From Chryseobacterium taeanense (GTDB lineage: Bacteria > Bacteroidota > Bacteroidia > Flavobacteriales > Weeksellaceae), in assembly GCF_900099685.1 (NCBI RefSeq), contig NZ_FNDW01000002.1, forward strand, positions 124,001 through 188,000: a DNA stretch of 64,000 nucleotides, read 5' to 3'. This document shows, piece by piece, positions 45,833 through 53,544 of this stretch (positions are counted from its first letter, which is position 1; the number at the start of each line of letters is the position of its first letter). The position numbers and the translations under genes are program-made. The notes under the pieces were generated by a model that made no database searches, was not told where the DNA came from, and saw only the letters and a program-made list of their open reading frames with translations.

Positions 45833-47737
45833 ATGGAAAACCTGATCCCGCTTTTACAAAGAACCCCGCCTTTCAGCCTTTTGTCTGAAAGCGTACTTTC
45901 GGAGGTTGCCGAAAGCATGCAAAAGAAAATTTTTTCTAAAGAAACTTTAGCCTATCGCCAGGAAGTGACCGAACTTCAGGGCGTGGATATTATTATGGAA
46001 GGGGAATACCAGACTTTTTTCTTTGATGCTTCACAAAATAAAAGATGCATTGAAATTCACCATTCGCCTTATTGTTTCGGTGGAATTTCCGTAGTGCTGA
46101 ACAGGGTTCGGGCTTTAAAATCGGTGATGGTAAAAAAAGGTACCGTTGTGTACACGCTCCCCAAGAATGAATTTATGGAACTCTGCAATGCCAATGAAGA
46201 GTTTTTTCATTATTTCACCTCGGATTTCGGAAAGAAAATGCTGGATGAAGAATTTGCTCATTTTGTGAAGACTCCGGCTTCCTTTGAGGAAAGTTATTTT
46301 GCTGCAGACCAGCTGTATTCAAGGAAAATAGAGAGCATTGCTTATAAAGATATCGTTTCCTGCTCAGAAAATACACCCATTTTTGAAGCGGCAAGGATTA
46401 TGGCTCAGAATAAAGTAAGCTGCTTATTCATCAGACGTGAAACTGATCAGAATATTGTAGGCTATGCTACCGATATTACCCTTCGGGATAATGTGATTGC
46501 TCAGTGCATAGATCCGCAAAAACCGGTATCGGAGGTGATGGATAATCCTATCGTTTCAATTTCCAATGATGCTTATCTGTATGAAGCGGTGCTGATGATG
46601 TTTAAAACCAAAACAAGATACCTGCTGGTAGAAAAAGAAGGCGAAATGGTCGGATTTCTCAGTCGAAACCGCCTTCTCAGTGAGCAGGCCCAGTCGCCGC
46701 TCGTTTTTATACAGTCGGTAAAGCAGGCCGGCAACACAACGGAACTTCGTAAAAAATGGCTTCAGGTTCCGGATATGATTAATCAGTTGCTGGGGCGTGG
46801 GGTACATGGTGAAATTGCCAGTCAAATCATTACCACCATCGCCGATACGATTACCATAAAGGTTATTGAAAATGTCATCCGACAGATCGGTAAGCCGTCT
46901 GCACGTTTTGTATTTATGGTTACCGGAAGCGAAGGCAGGAAAGAGCAGACCCTGAGTACCGATCAGGATAACGGAATCATCTATGAAGATAAAGCCAATG
47001 AACACCGGGAAATGGTTCGTGAATATTTTCTGGATTTTGCCAAACGGGTTTCCGATGATCTTAATACGATTGGTTTTGTGTATTGCAAAGGTGAATTTAT
47101 GGCCAGCAATCCGAAATGGACCCATTCTTTATCTCACTGGAAAAGAAATTATGAAGAATGGATCAACGAAACCGTTCCTGAAAATGCCATGAAATTTTCT
47201 ACTCTTTTTGACTGCCGGTATATTTACGGTGAAGAATCTATTATTGCCGAACTGAAAGATTTTATACAAGAACAGCTACAGGCTCCGAATGAAAGATTTT
47301 TTTCATTTATTGCTAAAAACGCTTTGCAGTACGAAGCGCCCTTAACCTTTTTTAAACGGATTAAAACTCAGACCATCGGTAAAGCGGAAGTTTTTGACAT
47401 CAAAACTGCTATGAGTCCGATTGTCGATCTTCTCCGTGTGTACGCTTTGAAACATACCATCGACAGCGAAAATACCGGTGAAAGAATGAAAAAGCTTTAT
47501 GAATCAGGTGTATTCAGTAAAGAGCAATATCAGGAACTGCATCACTCTTATTATTACCTGATGGCATTACGGCTGAAAAACCAGGTATATCAGATCAATA
47601 TCGAAAAGAAAATGCCTGACAATTATATTGAGATCAGCAGGCTTACGAAAATAGAGAGGGTAACACTGACCGAGATTTTTAAAACAATTAGCAATTTTCA
47701 GCAGGGAATCAGGATGAAATTTACGGGAAGTCTGTAA
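45833..47737 (+). CDS. cNMP-binding/CBS/DUF294 nucleotidyltransferase-like protein
   Basis: 634 aa cytoplasmic multidomain protein. Domain order: cyclic-nucleotide-binding-like barrel (about 10-140), a pair of CBS domains (about 165-290, FEAARIMAQNKVSCLFIRR and YEAVLMMFKTKTRYLLVEKEGEMVGFLSR), a DUF294 nucleotidyltransferase-like domain (about 305-445) and a helical C-terminal DUF294_C substrate-binding domain (about 475-625). The nucleotidyltransferase signature is present: TGSEGRKEQTLSTDQDNGIIYED, resembling the GSxGRxE...DxD metal-binding pattern of GlnD-type enzymes, so catalysis is possible. It is coupled to the DEDDh exonuclease gene (gap four bases). Related proteins elsewhere accompany acetate or cation transporters; no such partner is adjacent here. 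The function is unknown. Confidence 0.85.
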   Translation: MENLIPLLQRTPPFSLLSESVLSEVAESMQKKIFSKETLAYRQEVTELQGVDIIMEGEYQTFFFDASQNKRCIEIHHSPYCFGGISVVLNRVRALKSVMVKKGTVVYTLPKNEFMELCNANEEFFHYFTSDFGKKMLDEEFAHFVKTPASFEESYFAADQLYSRKIESIAYKDIVSCSENTPIFEAARIMAQNKVSCLFIRRETDQNIVGYATDITLRDNVIAQCIDPQKPVSEVMDNPIVSISNDAYLYEAVLMMFKTKTRYLLVEKEGEMVGFLSRNRLLSEQAQSPLVFIQSVKQAGNTTELRKKWLQVPDMINQLLGRGVHGEIASQIITTIADTITIKVIENVIRQIGKPSARFVFMVTGSEGRKEQTLSTDQDNGIIYEDKANEHREMVREYFLDFAKRVSDDLNTIGFVYCKGEFMASNPKWTHSLSHWKRNYEEWINETVPENAMKFSTLFDCRYIYGEESIIAELKDFIQEQLQAPNERFFSFIAKNALQYEAPLTFFKRIKTQTIGKAEVFDIKTAMSPIVDLLRVYALKHTIDSENTGERMKKLYESGVFSKEQYQELHHSYYYLMALRLKNQVYQINIEKKMPDNYIEISRLTKIERVTLTEIFKTISNFQQGIRMKFTGSL

Positions 47738-47799
47738 AATTTTGCTTATTCAATTCAGGTAATAGATCTTTTTTAGTAAAGTATCATTTTAATTCCCTT

Positions 47800-47988
47800 G
47801 GGTATTGCTCTACTGACGTTGGGTATAAGTCTACTTCGGTTGAGTATGGCTACACTGACCTTGAGTATAGCTTTACTGACCTTGAGTAAAAGTCTACTTC
47901 CTTTGGGTATTGCTTTACTTACCTCGGGTATAAGTCTACTTACCTTGAGTATGACTCTACTGCCTTCGGGTATTCTCTTACTTATCTT
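47800..47988. repeat. 21-bp minisatellite, nine tandem units
   Basis: Nine contiguous 21-base units with no spacers, each starting GGGTAT or GAGTAT and containing CTACTGACCTT-like ends, preceded by a partial unit. The period is a multiple of three and no unit contains an indel. Read on the minus strand the units give a heptapeptide of the pattern [KEN]-x-S-[KR]-x-[IL]-[PL]; read on the plus strand they give a hydrophobic G-I-x-L-L-T-L pattern. The minus-strand frame is open from 48060 to 47773 (95 codons) but begins inside the NUDIX gene. The array fills most of the 270-base gap between the DUF294 gene and the converging NUDIX gene. Confidence 0.9.
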
Positions 47989-48007
47989 GAATTTTGTTTT
48001 TAGTACA

Positions 48008-48694
48008 TCAGATTTTGAACATAAAACCTTCCGCGATTTTCTTGTTGTATTTTTTCTCATCGAAACGATAGAGGAAAGATCCTTTTTTGGAAGAAGTCAT
48101 ATCTTTTTCTTCTGTTTTTACCAGAATATCCAGTGCGTTAATCTTGCTTATGAAGTTTCGTTTATCGTATTTTTCATTGAAAATAGCTTCATAAAGATTC
48201 TGTAGATCTTTCATGGTGAATTTTTTTGGGAGAAGCTCGAATCCGATAGGTCTTGTCGACGCTCTTCTTCTCAGTCGCAATACAGCATCTTTCACCATTT
48301 CATTATGGTCGAAGATGAGGGTAGGGAAGTCCTGGAGATCAAACCATTTCGCACTGTATTTTTCATTGATTTGTATATTTTTTTCAACGTTAATCAATGT
48401 ATAATACGAGATAGACATTATTCTTGCGGTTGGTTCACGATCGATTTCAGTGTAGGAATTCAGTTGCTCGAGGTATATATTTTCCAGTCCGGTAAGGGTA
48501 TTCAGTACACGGTGAGCGGCTTCATCAGAAGTTTCTTCATTACCGATAAAACCTCCCATTAGTGACCATTCTCCCATTTTAGGTTCAAAATTTCTCTGTA
48601 CAAGAAGAATTTTAAGATTTTCACCGTCAAATCCGAAAATAATGCAGTCAACAGCAACCAAATGTCTTGGATATTGGGAATAATCCTGTGTCAT
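48008..48694 (-). CDS. NUDIX-domain transcriptional regulator (NrtR/AraR-like)
   Basis: 228 aa regulator of the NrtR-type family: an N-terminal Nudix-like domain (about 10-140) plus a C-terminal winged helix (about 150-228). The Nudix box is degenerate: GGFIGNEETSDEAAHRVLNTLTGL lacks the REUxEE core, so hydrolysis is unlikely and the domain should be a ligand sensor. The C-terminal LLPKKFTMKDLQNLYEAIF and KRNFISKINAL segments are the expected DNA-binding helices. In Bacteroides a protein of this family, AraR, represses arabinose genes. Here the candidate operator before this gene recurs before araB, GH3, GH127, galK and the CE1 gene, pointing to an autoregulated arabinose/xylan regulator. A XylR-type role is the alternative. 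Confidence 0.85.
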   Translation of the reverse strand: MTQDYSQYPRHLVAVDCIIFGFDGENLKILLVQRNFEPKMGEWSLMGGFIGNEETSDEAAHRVLNTLTGLENIYLEQLNSYTEIDREPTARIMSISYYTLINVEKNIQINEKYSAKWFDLQDFPTLIFDHNEMVKDAVLRLRRRASTRPIGFELLPKKFTMKDLQNLYEAIFNEKYDKRNFISKINALDILVKTEEKDMTSSKKGSFLYRFDEKKYNKKIAEGFMFKI

Positions 48695-48710
48695 CTATTA
48701 TATTTTTATG

Positions 48711-48765
48711 CAAAGGTAAAGTATTTACTATTACAATAAATATATAAATGTTGTTTTTACACTTT
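48711..48765 (-). promoter_or_regulatory. NUDIX gene promoter and candidate auto-operator
   Basis: On the minus strand the -7 box TACCTTTG lies at 48718-48711, 16 bases before the start codon. The operator half-sites (TAAATGT and ACACTTT on the plus strand, seven bases apart) are at 48745-48765, 26 bases further out. That is about one helical turn further from the box than in the GH3 and araB promoters. Autoregulation is the simplest reading. Confidence 0.7.
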
Positions 48766-49169
48766 TTTGTATGATTTCATTCTTTAAAAGTTAAAATTTA
48801 GTTGCTGGAAACGATTTCCGGAGAAAAAATACTCTTGATTGAAGCACTTTTTTCTCTAATTTCTATTAATTGCAGATGAAATTAATGTTAAAATTATGTT
48901 AATTTTCTAAGTTGGTTTCATTTCATCGTTAAAAAAATAATGATTTAAGCTTACTATTTAAAATACGATAAGTTATTCATGATAATATTGTCAATTCTTT
49001 TAAAATGTTTCGTATTCATTTTGTAGACAATCATTTAGTTTTATCAATCTGATTTTCTTACTGATTCATAATCTTATTTTTTATGATAAGTATATCTTTT
49101 CATATTCGATTATCTGATTTTATTTTTAGTGCTTTAAGATAGATTTTACCTTCAAAATTTTAAAAATGT
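48766..49169. other. AT-rich intergenic stretch before GH127
   Basis: This region between the divergent NUDIX and GH127 genes is AT-rich with scattered short T-rich runs. I see no open reading frame of note, no RNA gene and no clear repeat. Its length leaves room for another regulatory site that cannot be resolved by eye. Confidence 0.5.
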
Positions 49170-49219
49170 TTTGTATATAGATTCTTTCCTTTATTTTAGA
49201 AATGTTGAAATAACATTTA
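49170..49219 (+). promoter_or_regulatory. GH127 promoter with operator at the start site
   Basis: TTTG at 49170-49173, an 18-base spacer and TATTTTAG at 49192-49199 form a near-consensus Bacteroidota promoter. The candidate operator half-sites GAAATGT and ACATTTA, seven bases apart, occupy 49199-49219 across the predicted transcription start and end three bases before the ATG. This placement suits repression. Confidence 0.7.
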
Positions 49220-49222
49220 TTA

Positions 49223-51595
49223 ATGAATAAAAAACTCTCTGTTATATTATTAGGTTTTGCATCATTAGCCTTTGCTCAGGTAAAGCAGGAGATTCATTAT
49301 TTTCCGCTTAGAGATGTGAAGTTATCGGAAAGCATTTTCAACAAGGCAATGCAAGCGGATAAGAATTATATTCTCTCCATGGAACCTGATAGGCTTTTGG
49401 CTCCTTACCTCAAAGAAGCAGGCTTAAAACCAAAAGCTGAAAATTATCCGAATTGGGAAAATACAGGATTAGATGGACATATCGGAGGACATTATCTTTC
49501 AGCATTAGCACTGATGTATGCCTCTACAGGAGATCCGAAAATCAAACAGAGACTGGATTACATGATTGATGAACTTGACCGTTGTCAGAATTCATCTGTG
49601 AACGGTTATGTTTCGGGAGTTCCTAACGGAAAAAAAATCTGGAAAGAAATTTCGGAAGGTAATATTCGTGCTTCCAGTTTCGGACTGAATGACCGATGGG
49701 TGCCTTTATACAATATTCATAAAATTTATGCAGGGCTTAGAGATGCTTATTGGTATGCCGGAAGCGAAAAGGCAAAAAAAATGCTCATTAAGCTTACCGA
49801 CTGGATGGCGAACGAAGTTTCCGGACTTTCGGATGAACAGATTCAGGATATGCTTCGAAGTGAACACGGAGGATTAAATGAAGTTTTTGCAGATGTTTAT
49901 GATATTACGAAAGATAAAAAATATCTAAAACTTGCGCACAGATTTTCACATCAGGCGATTCTTAATCCATTACTTCTGGGAGAAGACAAGCTAACAGGAA
50001 TTCATGCCAATACTCAAATCCCGAAAGTGATTGGATACAAACGCATCGCTGATCTTGAAAATAATCAGCAATGGAATAATGCAGCCGATTTTTTCTGGCA
50101 CAATGTCACTGAAAAAAGATCTTCCGTTATCGGAGGAAACAGTGTGAGTGAACATTTTAATCCTGTCAATGATTTCAGCAGCATGATTAAAAGTATTGAA
50201 GGACCGGAAACCTGTAATACATATAATATGCTGAAACTCACAAAAGCTCTTTTTGCGACTTTGCCGAAATCATATTATATGGATTATTATGAGAAAGCGC
50301 TTTATAATCATATACTTTCCACTGAAAATCATGATAAAGGAGGTTTTGTGTATTTCACGCCGATGCGTCCCGGACATTATCGCGTGTACTCGCAGCCGCA
50401 GACCAGTTTCTGGTGTTGCGTAGGCTCCGGACTGGAAAATCATGCCAAGTATGGAGAAATGATTTATGCGCATTCAGATAATGATCTTTATGTTAATCTG
50501 TTCATTCCATCAACGCTTAACTGGGCTGAGAAAAAAATACTGCTTCGTCAGGAAAATAATTTCCCGGAAACTCCTAAAACAAAACTTGTTTTTGAACATA
50601 CCGGAAAATCAAAAATCAATATAAAACTTCGTTGTCCTGAATGGACTCATCCTTCTGAGGTTGCCATAACCGTTAATGGAAAAAAGCAGGATGTGACCGC
50701 TGATAAAGATGGATATTTTAGCATCAGCAGAAAATGGAAAAAAGGAGATGTGATCGAAATGAACCTTCCGATGCATATTTCCGCAGAGCAATTGCCTGAT
50801 AAATCAGACTATTATGCTTTTAAATACGGGCCTGTTGTTCTTGCAGCTACTTACGGAACAGAAAATCAGCAGGGATTATTAGCTGATGACAGCCGCGGCG
50901 GGCATATTGCGCACGGCCCACAAATTCCGTTAAATGATATTCCTGTTATTTTAGGAAATGAAGGCGAAGTTATTAATCATGTGAAGCCGGTTAATGATAA
51001 AAATCTTACGTTCAGTCTTACAGGACTTTATCCTAAGGGAAAATTTGATAAAGGATTTCAGCTTGTGCCATTTTATAAAATTCAGGAAGAAAGATATATT
51101 TTGTACTGGCCACAGGCGGATCAGGATAAAATAGAAACTATCCAAAAAAAGAAAGCTGCTGAAGAAGCTGAAACCAGAAAACTAGATCTTATTACTGTAG
51201 ATAAAATTCAGCTTGGCGAGCAGCAACCTGAATCTGATCATTATTTTGAAAGCAAAGATTCGAATACGGGCTATATGGAAGACCGTCATTTCCGTGATGC
51301 AAAGGGATGGTTCAGCTACCGAATGAAAAATCCGGCTAAAGACGCTGCTTATCTTTATATTTTATATTTTGATGCCAATACCAACCGTTCTTTAAATATC
51401 GATATCAATGGTAAGAAAGTCTCTGCCCGGAAGCTGGAAGGGAAATCCGGAAACTCACCTCAGTTTATGCTTTTATCTATCCCGGAAACTGAGAAAGATA
51501 AAGAAATTCTTACGGTAAAATTTTATGCAGATGAACAGACAATGACTTCAAAAATTATTGAAGTGCGTTTGTTGAATAAAGATTATAAAAATTAA
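49223..51595 (+). CDS. GH127 beta-L-arabinofuranosidase, secreted
   Basis: 790 aa secreted enzyme (signal ending LAFAQ, about residue 19) of family GH127 (formerly DUF1680). The helical barrel carries GHIGGHYLSALALMYASTGD. The zinc-thiolate active site known from Bifidobacterium HypBA1 is conserved: Glu329 and Cys331 in PETCNTYNM, and Cys398-Cys399 in FWCCVGSGLENHAKYGE, of which the first of the pair matches the nucleophile. Two beta-sandwich domains and an extra C-terminal region (about 650-790, with a DSNTGYMEDRHFRDAKGWFSY segment) follow. The likely role is release of beta-L-arabinofuranose or a related sugar from xylan side chains. It leads an operon with the SASA esterase, GPH symporter and GH10. 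Confidence 0.9.
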   Translation: MNKKLSVILLGFASLAFAQVKQEIHYFPLRDVKLSESIFNKAMQADKNYILSMEPDRLLAPYLKEAGLKPKAENYPNWENTGLDGHIGGHYLSALALMYASTGDPKIKQRLDYMIDELDRCQNSSVNGYVSGVPNGKKIWKEISEGNIRASSFGLNDRWVPLYNIHKIYAGLRDAYWYAGSEKAKKMLIKLTDWMANEVSGLSDEQIQDMLRSEHGGLNEVFADVYDITKDKKYLKLAHRFSHQAILNPLLLGEDKLTGIHANTQIPKVIGYKRIADLENNQQWNNAADFFWHNVTEKRSSVIGGNSVSEHFNPVNDFSSMIKSIEGPETCNTYNMLKLTKALFATLPKSYYMDYYEKALYNHILSTENHDKGGFVYFTPMRPGHYRVYSQPQTSFWCCVGSGLENHAKYGEMIYAHSDNDLYVNLFIPSTLNWAEKKILLRQENNFPETPKTKLVFEHTGKSKINIKLRCPEWTHPSEVAITVNGKKQDVTADKDGYFSISRKWKKGDVIEMNLPMHISAEQLPDKSDYYAFKYGPVVLAATYGTENQQGLLADDSRGGHIAHGPQIPLNDIPVILGNEGEVINHVKPVNDKNLTFSLTGLYPKGKFDKGFQLVPFYKIQEERYILYWPQADQDKIETIQKKKAAEEAETRKLDLITVDKIQLGEQQPESDHYFESKDSNTGYMEDRHFRDAKGWFSYRMKNPAKDAAYLYILYFDANTNRSLNIDINGKKVSARKLEGKSGNSPQFMLLSIPETEKDKEILTVKFYADEQTMTSKIIEVRLLNKDYKN

Positions 51596-51605
51596 AAAAA
51601 ATCCC

Positions 51606-53516
51606 ATGAAAATATATTGTTCTAAAACTTTATTTTTAATTATAGCTATTTTCAGTGTTTGTTTATTTGATGCTAAAGTAAAGCTGCCGGCATTGGTTTC
51701 AGACGGAATGATTCTTCAGAGAAACCAGAAACTGAAAATCTGGGGATACGCCGATAAGGGAGAAAAGGTAATGGTTAAATTTTTAAATAAAACCTATTCT
51801 ACAATAGCTGACAACACAGGAAACTGGAATGTTATGCTTCCCGAGCTTAAAGCAGGAGGTCCTTTTACAATGACAATCAATGATATCATGCTTAAAGATA
51901 TTTTAATTGGTGATGTATGGGTGGCATCAGGACAGTCGAATATGGAACTTCCTATGAGAAGGCTTACACCGCTTTACGGAGAAGAAATGAAAACGGTGAA
52001 TAACCAGAATATCAGATTTTTTACCGTTCCGCAGCAATACAATTTTAAAGCTCCTCAGAATGATTTAAACGGAGGAAAATGGGAAGCAACCAATCCGCAG
52101 ACGATTCTTAACTTTTCAGGAGTAGCCTATTTTTTTGCTAAAAATCTTTATGAAAAAAACAAAGTTCCTGTAGGGATCATTCATACAAGTTTAGGGGGGT
52201 CGCCGGTGCAGGCATGGATGGATGCCAATTCTCTTAAAAAATACCCTGAATATTTAGCCGAAGCCGAAAAATGGAAAAATGATGATTTAATTAAATCTAC
52301 GGAATCCGGCGAGCAAGCACTAAGCAAAGCGTGGTATGCAGAGCTCGATCAAAGTGACATCGGACTTCATCAGCACTGGGAAAATTTCGATCTTGATGAT
52401 TCTTCATGGAAAACAATGAATGTTCCCGGCTCATGGGAAGATCAGGAAGGCTCGTTTGAGGGTTCGGTATGGTTTAGAAAAGAAATAATTCTGCCTAAAG
52501 GATCTGCTCAGAAAACAGCTTTTCTCAATTTGGGAAGAATAAAAGATGCTGATGTGACTTATATCAACGGGGTAAAAGTAGGAAATGTTACGTACGAATA
52601 TCCTCCGAGATGGTACGATATTCCTGCCGGCGTTTTAAAGGACGGAAAAAATATCATTGCCGTAAGAGTAACAAACGGAAGCGGAAAAGGACAATTCATT
52701 GCGGATAAACCTTATTATCTTGAAATTGGCGGACAAAAAATCGATCTTAAAGGTCAATGGAAATACAGAATTGGTGCTAAAATGGGAAAAATGGCTCCGG
52801 GACAGACTTTCATTCGTTGGAAACCGACCGGACTTTACAATTCGATGATTAATCCGTTAATTAATTATAAAGTGAAAGGATTTCTTTGGTATCAGGGGGA
52901 GAGCAATACCGGAAAACCAAAAGAGTATGGTGATCTTTTGACAACAATGATTACCGACTGGCGTTCCAAATGGCAGGAAAAAGAAGCACCGTTCCTGATT
53001 GTTCAGCTTGCTAATTTTATGGAAGCTAAAAATCAGCCTGTGGAAAGTAACTGGGCAGAACTCAGAGATCAGCAGCGTAAAGTTTCGCTCAATCTCCCTC
53101 AAACAGGACTTGCCGTAATCATAGATATCGGAGAATGGAATGATATTCATCCTCTCAATAAAAAAACAGTCGGTGACAGACTCGCTTTACAGTCCTTAAA
53201 AATTGCAGATAAAGAAAATATTATTGCAGACGGACCGGTTTACCAATCAATGAAAGTTGATGGAAATAAGATTATCCTTTCCTTCAAAAAAGGGACTGAT
53301 GATTTTGCACAAGTTTCAGAATTAAAAGGTTTTGCTGTCAAAAATGCCGATGGAAACTGGGTATGGGCAAAAGCCAGGGCAGAAGGTGGAAAAATCGTCG
53401 TTTGGAATGATTCCGTTGAAAAGCCTGTTGCAGTCCGTTATGATTGGGCTGACAACCCCGACGGAAATTTAAAAAACAAAACCGGGCTTCCTGCTTCGCC
53501 TTTTACAACAGAATAA
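51606..53516 (+). CDS. SASA-domain carbohydrate O-acetylesterase, copy 2 (CE20-like)
   Basis: 636 aa secreted paralogue of the 23362 gene with the same architecture: leader (about 1-24), short beta domain KLPALVSDGMILQRN, Ser111 in VASGQSNMELP, inserted jelly roll at about 225-375 (VWFRKEIILPKG, VTYINGVKVG), and the Asp/His pair in GEWNDIHPLNKKT. The two copies have the same order of blocks but differ at many positions, so the duplication is not recent. It begins ten bases after the GH127 stop and precedes the GPH symporter, placing it in a xylan oligosaccharide operon. Predicted to deacetylate xylan fragments before import. Confidence 0.87.
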   Translation: MKIYCSKTLFLIIAIFSVCLFDAKVKLPALVSDGMILQRNQKLKIWGYADKGEKVMVKFLNKTYSTIADNTGNWNVMLPELKAGGPFTMTINDIMLKDILIGDVWVASGQSNMELPMRRLTPLYGEEMKTVNNQNIRFFTVPQQYNFKAPQNDLNGGKWEATNPQTILNFSGVAYFFAKNLYEKNKVPVGIIHTSLGGSPVQAWMDANSLKKYPEYLAEAEKWKNDDLIKSTESGEQALSKAWYAELDQSDIGLHQHWENFDLDDSSWKTMNVPGSWEDQEGSFEGSVWFRKEIILPKGSAQKTAFLNLGRIKDADVTYINGVKVGNVTYEYPPRWYDIPAGVLKDGKNIIAVRVTNGSGKGQFIADKPYYLEIGGQKIDLKGQWKYRIGAKMGKMAPGQTFIRWKPTGLYNSMINPLINYKVKGFLWYQGESNTGKPKEYGDLLTTMITDWRSKWQEKEAPFLIVQLANFMEAKNQPVESNWAELRDQQRKVSLNLPQTGLAVIIDIGEWNDIHPLNKKTVGDRLALQSLKIADKENIIADGPVYQSMKVDGNKIILSFKKGTDDFAQVSELKGFAVKNADGNWVWAKARAEGGKIVVWNDSVEKPVAVRYDWADNPDGNLKNKTGLPASPFTTE

Positions 53517-53544
53517 AATAACTTAAAGAAATCAAATATTTGAA

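Noticed and set aside
46556..47125. 189-codon minus-strand frame opposite the DUF294 gene
   Set aside because: It is the antisense shadow of a conserved domain, with no start context or family resemblance.
47800..47988. CRISPR array
   Set aside because: Units are directly adjacent without spacers, only 21 bases long, and no cas genes are nearby.
47773..48060. A 95-codon minus-strand frame with basic heptapeptide repeats over the minisatellite
   Set aside because: It starts inside the NUDIX gene in another frame, and lacks a promoter or start context; the plus strand is also open. Recorded as a repeat, with coding left open in the findings.
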